Below, piece after piece: positions 1-10,402 of a stretch of 64,000 nt of DNA. How positions within the stretch are numbered: position 1 is the stretch's first letter; each line of letters starts with the position of its first letter. Origin of the DNA: Tridacna crocea (Eukaryota > Mollusca > Bivalvia > Cardiida > Cardiidae); contig OX031070.1 in NCBI GenBank assembly GCA_943736015.1, positions 37,750,173-37,814,172 of the forward strand. The letters run 5' to 3'. The notes beneath the pieces were generated by a model, which ran no database searches, had not been told where the DNA came from, and was given only the letters and a program-made list of their open reading frames with translations. Made by a program: the position numbers and the translations under genes.

Positions 1-228
1 TATTATAAATTTTGAAAAAAGGGTCAAAAGTTGTCAGTTCGCTCTGTCATTTATTCAATATCTACTTGATTTTAAAATTCACTTTTCTGTCAGTTACTAA
101 TTATTTGGACCAATTGCACAATAACAAATTGTCAACTTCACGACAATTTCAATATCTTTCAAGGTGCTATTCAAATTAAGATGCATTTTTATCACCCGTT
201 TTGTTTAATTTTGGCCGTTTCTGTGCTT
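1..228. other. no gene seen
   Basis: AT-rich sequence before the first TTAA element; no splice-bounded open frame or repeat that I recognise. Confidence 0.5.
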
Positions 229-581
229 TTAACTCTTTACCACACAATCCCGACTTTTAACACCCCTGTTAAGAAGCCTTTTGAAACATTGTGCGAAAAG
301 GAGAAAATGCTGTTAACCAGCATTTTCTCCTCTTCCAACAGTGTATTCTACCCTTCCCAATACAAATTTCAAATTCGGGAAAGGAATTAATGTCAGTCAC
401 AAGCTTGTTTTCCAATCCCATCTTACTTGTTCGTATCAAATGGTACTGTGTATGAAAAAGTTTTGAAATAAATAAAGTTTAAACTTAATTTCAAATATGT
501 AAACACACTGAACTTGTCGTCTATAAGTGCTTTCAATTTGAATCAGTCTTATAAAAATTTTAACGTTTGGTAAACAGTTAA
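229..581 (+). mobile_element. TTAA family A MITE, with internal insertion
   Basis: Left end TTAA-CTCTTTACCACAC, hairpin AAAATGCTG/CAGCATTTT at about 303-332, right end GTTTGGTAAACAG-TTAA. About 110 bp of unrelated sequence (roughly 390-510) separates the hairpin from the right end, which makes this copy longer than the usual 230 bp. Confidence 0.75.
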
Positions 582-926
582 AGTAACGAATGTTTGTGGG
601 AAGTAGGAGAGATCTGTTGGAGAAAATTAAAGAAGAGATACTTCAAAAACAGGATATGGCAAAAACAGTCGTTCTCCCATACCCCACGAAGGCTTCCCCA
701 GTTGCCTAACCTTTGCTGGCTCCTATCTTCTCCCATGCCCCTGATTCTAAGAAACCCGGGGCAGGAAACTAGCCACGTTTTTCCCAGAATTCTGCAATTC
801 ATTTCAAGGGGAACTTTTTTTTTTGAAACAAGACAGCTCAATTTACTGACTCTTAAGCTTTGCTAGATGTTCAGTTAGTTGAATGGAATACTACAACACT
901 TCAAATATGTATTATCTGCATACGCG
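582..926. other. no gene seen
   Basis: Two overlapping antiparallel open stretches of about 90 codons lie here, but neither shows splice sites, a recognisable domain or a second copy. Confidence 0.4.
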
Positions 927-935
927 GGTTTTTGA

Positions 936-1291
936 ACGCTGTCTGCGCATGTCATATTCTTCGAAGATTCGACCTGTCTGCTTTGACGCATCACTCCCCC
1001 CAATAGTGAGGGGATTGTAGTAGTACGCGCTAATAAAGTAGCAATAGAGAAAACAGCTATTGTCAATAAGTTTGAAGAGAAATCAGGCCTGTTTTAGCTC
1101 CAAACTATAGTTATTTGGCTGATCCATAGCTGAATGAGTCGTAAAAGGTGGCGTTTTATTGAGTAAACGTTTATTATAGTTTGAAATTCAAAGTAACGGT
1201 TGCCGCGTAGAAAAGTAGTCCAGTTCTGTACCCAGAATGCCCAAATTAGATAGATGTGTATTTGTAGAATGCCATCTAGCGGGAGATAATA
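936..1291 (-). mobile_element. family E element, 356 bp
   Basis: Reads CGCTGTCTGCGCATG to CTAGCGGGAGATAAT. Flanked by near-identical 9-mers GGTTTTTGA (927-935) and GATTTTTGA (1292-1300), which I take as the target duplication. Shares its whole length with copies at 15276, 26229 and 39381. Confidence 0.8.
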
Positions 1292-1344
1292 GATTTTTGA
1301 TTGGAATGGTTGAAACACGGGAATATGTGGAATAAAAGCTAATG

Positions 1345-1666
1345 TAAAACATCCCCATTGAAATTAGGGTTGAATACATGTGCCAAAAAGTATCGACCAT
1401 GTCAGCCTGCGCAGTCCGCGCAGGCTGACATGGGTCGATATTCTTTTGCCATTGGTCAATTTTCTGTGTACTCGAGGACCATTCTACCTTATGATTCAGT
1501 CAGTCTTAAGACAAAAATAGATCTTAATGGATTCATAATCATATATAGACTTGCACTAAACTGTTATAGTTGCGCCGGTTGAAAGGAGCGCACATCGCGC
1601 AGGTTGACCTGAGTCGATACTTTAATGCAGATCCATTAAGCCCCCTTTTCACAGAGCATGGCTCAT
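1345..1666. mobile_element. family D MITE
   Basis: Hairpin CATGTCAGCCTGCGCAG / CGCAGGCTGACATG at 1398-1436, then a second partial hairpin arm near 1593-1620 and the right terminal module CATTAAGCCCCCTTTTCAC at 1630-1655. The left terminal repeat is not clear. Confidence 0.65.
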
Positions 1667-1741
1667 TCAACATAAAGTCGACACATGAAATGCAAAAGAA
1701 GTTTAAAGAACTGTCCCCATGCCACGCTTTTCAGGCACAGT

Positions 1742-1911
1742 ACTGATTGATTGATTGATTGATTGATTGGTAGGTTGGTTGGTTGGTTAATTGGTTGATT
1801 GATTGATTAAATGGTTGATTAATTGATTTATTGATTGGTTGGTAGGATGGTTGGTTTATTGATTGATTGGTCGGTTGGTTGGTTGGTTGATTGGTTGATT
1901 GAATCGGAGTC
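1742..1911. repeat. TTGA/TTGG microsatellite (SINE tail)
   Basis: Imperfect TTGATTGA and GGTTGGTT tetranucleotide tract abutting the 3' end of the reverse-oriented S2 SINE that follows, so probably grown from its tail. Confidence 0.8.
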
Positions 1912-2066
1912 TAACGGCGTTATTCATTATTCTGACAACTCTGATAGTATCACGGCGGTCAGTGCACCTACGTATGTATTTCCATGCATTCTCACACGAG
2001 CACTGACACATTTTTTATCCAAGTTACTGACTACTTTCTCACATGCTCCGGAGGTAAGAGGCGAAG
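1912..2066 (-). mobile_element. S2 SINE, 3' part
   Basis: Complement carries the S2 body also seen at 38905-39190 and 42694-42880 (CACGGCGGTCAGTGCACC in this strand, and the TTTCTCACATGCTCC segment). The tRNA-like head is missing. Confidence 0.6.
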
Positions 2067-2261
2067 AAAAACAAAAAAGAAAACGACTTAAAGAAACTTA
2101 GCAGTAGTTTATGAAGGAAACACGCTACAGTTAAGAGTTTAAGTCGTCATTTCATTGAGAGTTGGCAATAAAACATGATTCGGGTAAACGATTCGGTTTG
2201 AAGAATAAACATTTATGTAATCGTTTGAAACGTACTTGAAAGATTTCAGTAATGGTCTGTG

Positions 2262-2390
2262 TAAACAGGGAGCTTGATGCATCTGCGAAAAAATATCAAC
2301 TGATGTCGGTCTGCGGAGTAGAAATATTTTGCTTTTTGAAAAATCTGCTTGTTCAAGGACCATCTACCTCATTATGCAGTCGTTTGCTAG
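2262..2390. mobile_element. family D MITE, degenerate
   Basis: Has GATGCATCTGCGAAAAAATATC, a decayed hairpin (GATGTCGGTCTGCGGAG) and the downstream module CAAGGACCATCTACCTC that follows the hairpin in intact D copies. Confidence 0.5.
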
Positions 2391-2744
2391 ATTGATTGAT
2401 TGATTAATAGATTAATTAATCGCTAGATTGAATGATTGATTATTAGATTGATTGATTGCTTAATTGGTTGATTGATTGTTAGATTGGTTGCAAGATTGAG
2501 TATTAGATTTATTGATTGATTGACTGCTAGATTTATTGATTTGTTGGTTGATTGGTTGGTTGACTGGTTGATTTATTGATTGATTGGTTAGTTGATTGAT
2601 TTGTTAATTGGTTGATCGGTTGGTTGCTTGATTGATTAGTTTATTGGTTAGTTTGTTGATTGATTGGTTGGCGGGGTGGCTGGCTGGTTGGTTGGTTGCT
2701 TGATTGATTCATTCATTCGTTTATTCATTCATTCATTCATTCAT
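2391..2744. repeat. TTGA/TTGG/ATTC microsatellite (SINE tail)
   Basis: Long imperfect tetranucleotide tract changing from TTGA to TTGG to ATTC units, ending directly at the 3' end of the reverse S1 SINE. Confidence 0.85.
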
Positions 2745-3036
2745 TGGTGTTTAACGCCGTTTTCAACATCACTTCAGTTAAATTACGGCGGCCAGTGCAC
2801 TTATCCATGCTTTTCTGGAGTTTCTTGTATCAGTACTCCGTACAATATTCTTTCCAAGCCATTGGCTTCTTTCCCACATAACCATTGTCGAAACAATGGT
2901 TAGTGCTGAGAGAGGAATGAATCCTGTCGCAGTGACTATCACCAATCCTCGGAGAGAAATTGGCTGAGCCGGGGATCGTACCGGCGACTGGCAGTTCTTG
3001 AGTCCTGTATGCTACCGACTGAGCTACCGTGGCTCG
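2745..3036 (-). mobile_element. S1 SINE, near full length
   Basis: In the complement: a tRNA-like head with A box TAGCTCAGTCGGTAG and a B box close to GGTTCGATCCC, then the S1 body (AATGAATCCTGTCGCAGTGA on this strand) and a tail ending at TTAACGCCG. Internal RNA polymerase III promoter boxes imply a retroposon, not a tRNA gene. Confidence 0.8.
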
Positions 3037-3261
3037 GTTTAATGCATCTGCAAAAAGTATCGACCCATGTCAGCCTGCGCAATCCGCGCAGGCTGACATG
3101 GGTCGAAACTTTTTGTAATTTGTAAAAATCTGTGTATGTCTAAGGACCATTCTACGTGATGATGCAGAGGTTGTTTGACATATGTACTGTTGTTGATGTA
3201 TAACTGTGTGATGCCTTGCTAAGTTTAGTTTAAACGTATTTTTTTTTTATGTTTACATCGA

Positions 3262-3438
3262 TTGAGAAACAAGTTCTTACAACTTATACTTATCACTCCC
3301 TGTTCTGCTTCCTTGGAACTACACCAGTACTCGCGCCGAATGTGTGGGCCAATGAAAAATCTCGAAGTTGACACCCACACCCGCGGATATCGAACTCTGG
3401 ACCTTATGGTCACGAGGCCGACTCTCTATCTCACAGCT
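3262..3438 (-). mobile_element. S3 SINE
   Basis: Complement has a tRNA-like head (GTGAGATAGAGAGTCGGCC, B box GAGTTCGATATCC) and a body with TTTTTCATTGGCCCACA. Homologous copies at 47905-48080 and 23715-23800. Confidence 0.7.
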
Positions 3439-3765
3439 GAGCCCTGGTAGCTCAGTCGGTAGCGTGCAGGACTTTAGAACACGGGGTCCGGGGTCGATCC
3501 CTGGCTACGACCCCTGGCTCGGCCAATCTCTTTCCGAGGATTGATGATATTCACTGCGACAGGATTCATTTCCTCCCACCGCTGGCCATTGTTTCAACAG
3601 TGATCATGTGGGAAAGCAGCCAGTGGCTTGAAAAGAATACTGTGCCGAGTACTGGTAAAAGAATCTCCAGGAACGCATGGATAGGAGCACTGGCCGCCGC
3701 GATATAACTGAACTAATCTTGAAAACGGCGTAAAACACCACACAGCTCTACCTTACAACACAGAC
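3439..3765 (+). mobile_element. S1 SINE, near full length
   Basis: A box GTAGCTCAGTCGGTAGCG at 3447, B box GGGGTCGATCCCTGG at 3491, body GATTGATGATATTCACTGCG to GCACTGGCCGCCGCGATA, and tail GAAAACGGCGTAAAACACC. This is the best-preserved S1 copy and can be used to orient the others. Confidence 0.85.
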
Positions 3766-3974
3766 ACCATTTGATCACCTGCTTGGCATAGTAATAATGC
3801 TGCACGAAAATGCACTAAGTCCCCCTTTTACGGAGCATGGTTCGTTCGTTTATATAACTGTTAAACGTCTAATGGTGATTGCCCACATTTTGATGTGTTC
3901 TGCAGAGCGGTGCAAATGTGAAACAAATAGCTACAGGGTGTCACGAAAAAACAGGGCACTAAACGCCTGACTTG

Positions 3975-4305
3975 TCGACGACATTTTGGATTTGTTCTAA
4001 TTCAAAGCATTTGCAGACGACAAAGTAGACATGGTCAAACAGTGGAAATTGTCATTTAAAAGGTAGCAAACGTTGTTGGAAAAGGAGAAACTCCTGGTTA
4101 TCATCCTTCCCTCCTTTCTGCTACAATTTATTCAAAAGCTTTCTCCCTCAAGGTCGTTAAAACTTGCATTTGTCTTTAAATGAATGTAAAACATTGTGGA
4201 AAAAGGAGAAATTCTGGTTACCAGCCTTTTCTCCCCCCCCCCCTTTCAATGTACTCAAAAGCTTCCTTTCCGTCAGTGTCGATAAAATTTGTAACAAGTC
4301 GATTG
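3975..4305. mobile_element. two degenerate family A MITEs
   Basis: Two decayed hairpin cores (GGAAAAGGAGAAACTCCTGG at 4079 and AAAAAGGAGAAATTCTGG at 4202) with family A flank GCATTTGCAGACGACAAAG at 4008. A C-run replaces part of the second arm. Confidence 0.55.
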
Positions 4306-4344
4306 ACGGGATGCCATGAAATATGGGCCAGTATTCATCGACCA

Positions 4345-4470
4345 TCCTAAAGAACCTTCTTTTTCTTATTCGCAAGGATCTTCTAAATTTGAAAGTAACA
4401 CAACTTCTGATTGGCTAAACCAGTTGGTTTAGCCAATCAGAAATTGTGTTACTTTTTACCCTAAAATAGA
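4345..4470. mobile_element. family F palindrome
   Basis: Arms AGTAACACAACTTCTGATTGG and its complement surround CTAAACCAGTTGGTTTAG; outer arm ATTCATCGACCATCCTAAAG is a decayed form of the family F end. Right outer end lost. Confidence 0.7.
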
Positions 4471-4479
4471 CTTTGATTG

Positions 4480-4985
4480 AAATTAAAAAAATAAAAGTTA
4501 GTGAATACCGACACCTAAAGTTGCATACCAGTACATGTACATGTATTTCATTTTTCGGCGTGTGCTCGACTTTGACCTACATTTTGGTACTGATAACGAA
4601 TGAATAAATAAAAGCTTGTGATTGGTAAAAAATTCAGACATGTCTATAGTCAGGGTCCACGTCCATGGATTTAGTTTGCTATTGAGATCTATAATGATTT
4701 TCATTGTACGGCGTAAATCAGTACAATACTGAGCCGACAAATTTTCAAAATGTTCCTACGCATGTCGGCAATAGTTCTTTGATTGTAAACACATCTAACC
4801 TTGAATGTCAAAATGAACACGACTAAACTTTCCTCGGAATTTCTGTATCCAAGCTTTACGTGTTCTGTTACATATGAAGGTTCATATTTACGAAATTAAA
4901 AGCTACTTAACTGCAAGAGCGATCGAGCAGTGATTCCTACGCGCGAAGATATTCGGCTAACAATATAGTCCTTCGGTCGATATAT
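4480..4985. other. no gene seen
   Basis: About 500 bp without a recognised repeat; one open stretch on the minus strand (4498-4740) has no supporting splice or domain signal. Confidence 0.4.
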
Positions 4986-5155
4986 AGAGGATATTTGGGG
5001 TTTTTTTTCGGTGAAAAAGATCGAAATTTATTGCATCGAGTGAACACCATCGGTAATATTTTCTCGAGTGGCGCAGCCACGAATGAAAATATTACCGATG
5101 GTGTTCACGTGATGAAATAAATTTCGATCTTCCACCTAAAAAAACCCAAATATTC
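4986..5155. repeat. long hairpin (5' module of family J)
   Basis: About 85-bp arms: GAACACCATCGGTAATATTTT on the left pairs with AAAATATTACCGATGGTGTTC on the right around GGCGCAGCC. The right arm recurs at 45613-45680 directly upstream of another J copy, so hairpin and J body move as one unit. Confidence 0.75.
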
Positions 5156-5198
5156 TATTTATTTCATGTTTTTAACCCTTTCTGGGAGGACATTTGCT

Positions 5199-6061
5199 GG
5201 ATCATATTTGTAACAAATCATATATGTAACACCTGTTACATATATGATCACATATGTAACATGTGTTACATATATGACTCGGAAATCAAGCATAAATGTA
5301 ACATATTTTGTGACGAATATGATCGATGCCGGTTTTTGATGTGACATGAAATCACATATGTCACAGGTCAATTTTGATTTAAAAACAGTACAAAAGAATG
5401 CATATTTACATCTGAAACACATTTGTAGCAGGTTTTTATTCACCAGATGGGCCAATATCTTGATACTGATTTGTTGTGTCACTTTGTCCATCTTCGTCAT
5501 CGGCGGTGACGTCGACGTCACTCTTTCGCGTCCGCTCTATATTTCCTCAACTCTTTAAAGGATATTCATGAATATAATGTCCGGTATCGTGGCTGCTCTC
5601 TGTTTATATATATAAACATATATATATGGGCCACAACGTGAGAAAATGTACCTTCGGACAATTGGTGAGTATTTGATAAACAACGTTATTTTGAATGTAT
5701 AATATTTCTGGAGTATGCTAGTCTTTATTTGACAGATTATTCAGGTTATTTTGTGAGTTATGACCAATTTACTATATGAACCCTACAAACGTCATTTACC
5801 TGAAAAATGAAGTCAAAGTTGCGTAATGCATTTCTGCGTGTTAGTAGAACCTACAAAACTCGATGCATTTGCTTAAAACTGTTTAAGCACTGATCAAACC
5901 CCGTATTGTAATACAAATAGACAACTAAACCTGTTACATATATGCTTCTCATGTCAACCCCCATTTCGGACAAACACATTTGTAACACACTTTATCTGTT
6001 ACGAATGTGATCATGTACGTAACAAATGTGTTACATATATGATTTGTTACAAATATGATCC
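5199..6061. mobile_element. 863-bp DNA element with 34-bp perfect TIRs
   Basis: Begins GGATCATATTTGTAACAAAT and ends with its exact complement; identity runs for 34 bp. Subterminal copies of GTTACATATATGA occur repeatedly on both sides. No transposase-like frame inside, so non-autonomous. It sits within the J body, which shows the insertion boundaries, but I see no unambiguous target duplication. Confidence 0.8.
5507..5664 (+). promoter_or_regulatory. promoter-like block with possible mini-exon
   Basis: Overlapping CRE-type palindrome TGACGTCGACGTCA (5507-5520), palindrome ATATTCATGAATAT (5563-5576), a TATA-rich stretch (5604-5627), then ATG at 5646 followed after seven codons by the donor-like GGTGAGT (5665). 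The motifs are seen; transcription is inference. Confidence 0.2.
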
Positions 6062-6330
6062 AACAGAGCTTCATCAAAATCCAGTACAGTTCTTTTCCGT
6101 TATTCCCCGTGGCGTATCCCTCCTGCATAGCAACGCATTACAATATTACGTCAAGCGCGAAAAATGTAAAGTATATGACGTCATTTTTCCCATCTGGTTG
6201 TTAGGCACGCGCAATTTACCTATGCAAGGAGAACGTGAAAATCGGTATTTTCACTGGTTGTACCAGTGCAAGATCGAAAAATATTTTCACTGCTATTTCT
6301 CGATATCCTACCGGAAAGCATGAAATAATT

Positions 6331-6723
6331 AAACTTGATTTAGAATTGTCTCAAGTTATATGAGTGGCTATGATTATATGCGCGGTTTGGTCCATAGCTC
6401 AGGATAATGAAAAGAATTTTGGCATGGGTTTACAATAGGAATCGCTTGCAGAATGTAGATTGTCAGTTTGCCATGTAATCTGGCATGTTCATAGAAGTTT
6501 ACATTGCACTCGTTGTTATCGGTACGTTAGTAGTTTGCAATAAACTTTGGTCATTAGGCTCATTACTAACATAGTATCTGGCCTCCGTTTTTAGAACCGT
6601 TTTATTATACGCCGCAGAGGGCAATGGGATACAATTTTAGCGATTTCTTCGTTCGTTCCGTCTGTTCTTCCGTCCGTGTGTCCGTCCGGAACAATATTTT
6701 CAACACAATTGGACGGGATTTCC
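6331..6723. other. no gene seen
   Basis: Contains a GTCCGTCCG-rich piece near 6655-6690 resembling the 5' part of the P elements, otherwise nothing recognised. Confidence 0.4.
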
Positions 6724-6951
6724 TTAACTCATTGCCAAACGACAAAATGTTAGGTTTGCCCAAATCGAAAGCATTTGCCGATGACAAAATAAAAGTGATT
6801 GAAATTTGAAATTTGTTTAGTGAAGGGTAGAAAACATTGTGGGAAAAGGAGAAAATGCTGGTTACCAGCATTTTCTCCTTTTCCCACAATGTTTTATAAC
6901 GGCTTCTTTCTCAGGGTCGTCAAAAGTAGGGATTGTGTGGTAATGGGTTAA
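6724..6951 (-). mobile_element. TTAA family A MITE, intact
   Basis: TTAA at both ends; left CTCATTGCCAAACGAC, right GTGTGGTAATGGG. Hairpin of more than 50 bp centred on GGTTACC near 6866. Confidence 0.85.
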
Positions 6952-7077
6952 GCTTTACATGCGTACAATAACCTATTCCGCCGATATGTCTTTTTTATTC
7001 GATTCAAAATGGCCGACTGGAAGTGCTTTTGAGTTACGCGGTCGCGCACATTTTCATGTCCGGGTCACCAATCCACC

Positions 7078-7313
7078 AATCCATGCTTTCAGGGAGTTTA
7101 TGTTAGAAGTACTTCCCACAATATTGTTCTCATACCTCTGCTTGCTTTCCCACATAACCATTGTCGAAATGGTCATTAGGAAGATGTAGGAGGAATAAAC
7201 CCTGTCGCAATGACTTTCATCAAACCTCGGAAAGAAGTTGTCCGAGGTGGGGACTCGAACCGGGAATTCCCCTTTCCTCAAGGCCTGTACGCTGCCGATT
7301 GCGCTACATGGGG
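7078..7313 (-). mobile_element. S1 SINE, 3'-truncated
   Basis: Complement reads a decayed head (GCGCAATCGGCAGCG, B box GGTTCGAGTCCCC), then the S1 body; TTTCCCACATAACCATTGTC at 7148 is the diagnostic body segment on this strand. Confidence 0.7.
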
Positions 7314-7899
7314 CATTATCTCCCGCTAGATGGCATTCTACAAATACACGTCTATCTGCTTTGGGCATTCTGGGTACAGAAGCGGACTAATTTTTCCTAA
7401 CAACAACCGTTACTTTGAATTTCAAAATGAAATAACTGTATTGGAGATTCTATGTCTATGTCTGTTCGAGCATTTTCAACCGAGCGGCATCGACAAACAC
7501 AAGTCATTTTCCGTTCTGAAGCCTTTATTTTTACTTTTTTCTCCAACGTGTCCACACGGAGTGCACGAGCCAACAACAACAACCGGTGTACAAAAGTATT
7601 TGTAATTTTTGCGATAACTGTGAAAATGACCCTCAATCACTGTTAGTCATCAACACAGTTATGCAGCATCGAAGCTCTCACGAACAATAACGTTTATTCA
7701 ATAAAACTTGGAGTGATTCATTCGGCTATGATCGGCTAGCTTGTAACCTATACATCGGCCATTTATTAAATCAGCCCCTACATGGTAATAGTTTAACAGC
7801 TTCGGTGTAATCCCTACTTTTCCAAGGTATTCGGGGAATAGGTGATACGTCATGACAGACGGGTCGAAACTTCGAAGAATATGACATGCGCAGACAAGG
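7314..7899 (+). mobile_element. family E element, longer variant
   Basis: Starts CATTATCTCCCGCTAGATGG and ends ATGACATGCGCAGACAAGG, but about 220 bp of unrelated sequence (near 7440-7660) lies inside, and the middle differs from other E copies in the same way as the next copy. Confidence 0.6.
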
Positions 7900-7935
7900 C
7901 TACAGAGGGTTAGGCCCTGTGAGCCGGAAAGTACC

Positions 7936-8270
7936 CATTATAGATGGCATTCAACAAATATTCATCTATTTAATTTGGGCATCCTGGGTACAGAACCGGA
8001 CTACTTTTCTACGGGACAACCGTTACTTTGAATTCCAAACTAAAAATAAACGTTTGCTCAATAAAACGTTACCTGGTGCGGTTCATTCACCTATGATCAG
8101 CTAGCATGTGACCTATGCACCCTCCATCTTTTTGAAAGAGCCCTTACATGCTTGGGTAATAGGGTAACAGATTTGGTATAAGCCCTTCTTTTACCAGATA
8201 TTCGGGGCCTTGGTGATACGTCATAGCAGACAGGTCGAATCTTCGAAGAATATGACATGCGCAGACAAGG
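7936..8270 (+). mobile_element. family E element, tandem partner
   Basis: Follows the previous copy through linker GGCTACAGAGGGTTAGGCCC, and the same linker follows this copy too, so the pair arose by tandem duplication rather than by two insertions. Confidence 0.65.
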
Positions 8271-8424
8271 CTACAGAGGGTTAGGCCCAGTGAGCCGGAA
8301 AGGACCCGTATTGACTGCAGAGGTTAAATGGATCGGTGTCAACCAAATGGACCATAAAACCTGCCTGTTAAAAAAACTTTTACCTAAAATTCAGGTATTT
8401 TATCAACCCCAAGGAAGATGACAT

Positions 8425-8580
8425 TTTAAAACATTGCATTTTCTCCTTTTTCCACAAAGTTTTCTTTTTTTTTCCCGACAAACATTCAATCATTTTAGCA
8501 ACATTTTAATTTGTCGCCTACAGATGCTTTCAATTTGGATAAGTCTGTAATTTTATCGTATGCCAAATGATATGGGTTAC
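8425..8580 (+). mobile_element. family A MITE, degenerate
   Basis: Retains AAAACATTGCATTTTCTCC, TTTTCCACAAAGTTTTC and the right flank GATGCTTTCAATTTGGATAAG; one hairpin arm is deleted. Confidence 0.5.
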
Positions 8581-8597
8581 CTATAGTTGAGTTCAAT

Positions 8598-8828
8598 TTA
8601 ACCCTTTACCAAACAAACCCTGATCTTTACGTCTCTGACATAGAAGCCTTTTGAAAACATTGTGGGAAAAGGAGAAAATGCTGGTAACCAGCATTTTCTC
8701 TTTTTCCCACAATGATTTCTACCCCGCTGGAAACCAATTTCATTTTTTGAGTTACTTTTATTTTGTCATCTGCAAGTGCTTTCAATTTGGACCAGTCCAA
8801 AATTTTGTCGTTTAGTAAAGGATTTTAA
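8598..8828 (+). mobile_element. TTAA family A MITE, intact
   Basis: Left TTAA-CCCTTTACCAAACAA, right GTCGTTTAGTAAAGGATT-TTAA; hairpin centred at about 8687. Confidence 0.85.
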
Positions 8829-8971
8829 CGATTGTACGTACCTGTCACCGCGTGGCCTTATAGCATAGTAAAGTTTAATTGGTAATTACTGATTGAAAAT
8901 TATTTTTCCCACGTATCCTTTTTTGAAAAAGAAAAAAACAACCAATGTAGACATGTTGTTCGCCAACACCC

Positions 8972-9182
8972 TGCCAGGTTTCGGTAGCCCAGTCGGTGGC
9001 GAACGGGACTTCAGAACAGAAAATCGCTGGTTCGAAGCCCCGGCTCGACGAAGTTCTTTCTGTGGATTGATAATTGTCATTTGGACGGGATTCGTTCCTC
9101 TCACACCGCTCATCATTGTTTCAACGATGGTTATAAAGGAAAGAAGCTGATTGTTTCTGAAAGAATGTTGTGCTAAGTAGTG
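8972..9182 (+). mobile_element. S1 SINE, 3'-truncated
   Basis: Head with GTAGCCCAGTCGGTGGCG and B box CTGGTTCGAAGCCCC, body to AGTAGTG; cut at the TTAA where family H begins. Confidence 0.7.
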
Positions 9183-9718
9183 TTAAAGGTGGGTATTTAG
9201 AATTTTCACATCACACCAAATTTAAAAATATATGTATCACTTAAAATTTATATGAAAAAACAGTACAATTCATCAATTATCAAGAATCATAAAATTAAAA
9301 AAAAATTTTTTTTGGTGGTATTCCCTCAAAAGGCTACGTAGCCTCTTAAGCTATTTTTAGATTTCCCGCCAAAAATCAAAAAAGCATTGTGGGAAGGTTA
9401 AGTGAGTAGCACGTGACTAATCACTCTTAAATTCCATAACATAACAAACATGTAATTATTTTCCAAATGTCTAGAACTAAGAACGCTACGTTTGAAGCTT
9501 TGTCTATATATTTCCGGTATGTATATGAGCGAGTAGCTGATGTAAAAATAGACGGTGTTTCCCTTAAGTGTCAACCTGGACTGTAGTAAATCTCTAATTT
9601 CTCTTGTTGTCGGATGGTTTTCACCTACTGGGGTTTTATGAATGAAAATTATAAGGCTTTGGGGGTAAAGGATAATATTTTTGTATTTTTGTATAATTTT
9701 CTGAAGGGCCACCTTTAA
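9183..9718. mobile_element. family H element with TTAA ends
   Basis: TTAA-AGGTGGGTATTTAG on the left and GGGCCACCT-TTAA on the right give a TTAA duplication and a short TIR AGGTGG. Matches 52867-53416 over its full length with roughly nine of ten bases identical by eye. No conserved long frame. Confidence 0.75.
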
Positions 9719-9945
9719 CCCTTTACTCCATAGATACTCATTTCTACATATTGCTTGTATGAGCCTTTGGAAAACATTGTGACAAAAGGTGAAATTGCTC
9801 GTGACGAGCAATTTCACCTTTTGCCACAATGTTTTCTATGCTATCAAAAGGTGTCATTTACAGATAAGAAACGGCTTCATCCTTGCTGTTATTTAGGGTC
9901 AATTAGTAGATACCATAGAAAATGCCTTATGGGGTAAAGGGTTAA
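9715..9945 (+). mobile_element. TTAA family B MITE, intact
   Basis: Left TTAA-CCCTTTACTCCATAG, right TATGGGGTAAAGGG-TTAA; hairpin GGTGAAATTGCTCGTGACGA. Its left TTAA is also the right TTAA of family H. Confidence 0.85.
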
Positions 9946-9947
9946 GG

Positions 9948-10005
9948 AAACCCCTGGAAAGCATGGATAGGTGCATCTGCCACTGCGATATAACTGAAAT
10001 GATGT
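9948..10005 (+). mobile_element. S1 SINE fragment
   Basis: Only the late body GCATGGATAGGTGCATCTGC to GATATAACTGAAATGATG is present, between two TTAA elements. Confidence 0.55.
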
Positions 10006-10234
10006 TTAACCCTTTACCAAACAATCCCTGGTTTTTACAAACCTGAGATAGAAGCCTTTTGAAAACATTGTGGGAAAAGGAGAAAATGCTGGTAACCAGC
10101 ATTTTCTCCTTTTCCCACAATGTTTTCAACCTTGCTGGAAACAAATTTCAATTTTTGAGTTATGTTTATTTTGTCGTCTGCAAGAGCTTTCATTTTGGAC
10201 CAGTTTAAATTTTTGTCGTTTGGGAAAGGGTTAA
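10006..10234 (+). mobile_element. TTAA family A MITE, intact
   Basis: TTAA-CCCTTTACCAAACAATCC to GTTTGGGAAAGGG-TTAA; one of the closest copies to the consensus I infer by eye. Confidence 0.85.
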
Positions 10235-10371
10235 AACGACGAGTTGGTGAGTCTGCGGCGCCTAATTCTTATATTAAAAGACTGAAGCTGACAAAATCGG
10301 CCGAGTATAGCCTGAACGAAATCGTTGATTTTACATGATATTTGCCGATGAGTTTGGGATTGTTATATTTA

Positions 10372-10402
<31 letters not shown>

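Larger units (their letters stand above)
3037..3845. mobile_element. family D MITE split by SINE insertions
   Basis: Left module and perfect hairpin CATGTCAGCCTGCGCA / TGCGCAGGCTGACATG at 3037-3175; right module GATCACCTGCTTGGCATAG and AAGTCCCCCTTTTACGGAG at 3768-3845. The intervening 600 bp are two SINEs. Confidence 0.65.
5156..6330 (+). mobile_element. family J element, interrupted
   Basis: Ends TTTATTTCATG (left) and GCATGAAATAATTAA (right) form a short inverted repeat. J body at 5156-5198 and 6062-6330 matches 30785-31095 and 45685-46020; the gap is a separate element. Confidence 0.7.

Noticed and set aside
3440..3510. Possible tRNA gene
   Set aside because: A and B boxes are present, but the cloverleaf is poor and a SINE body follows; the same holds for 38905 and 55160.
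9398..9829. 143-codon - frame
   Set aside because: Lies across the H/B junction; the same text reappears at 53227-53409 with a different boundary.
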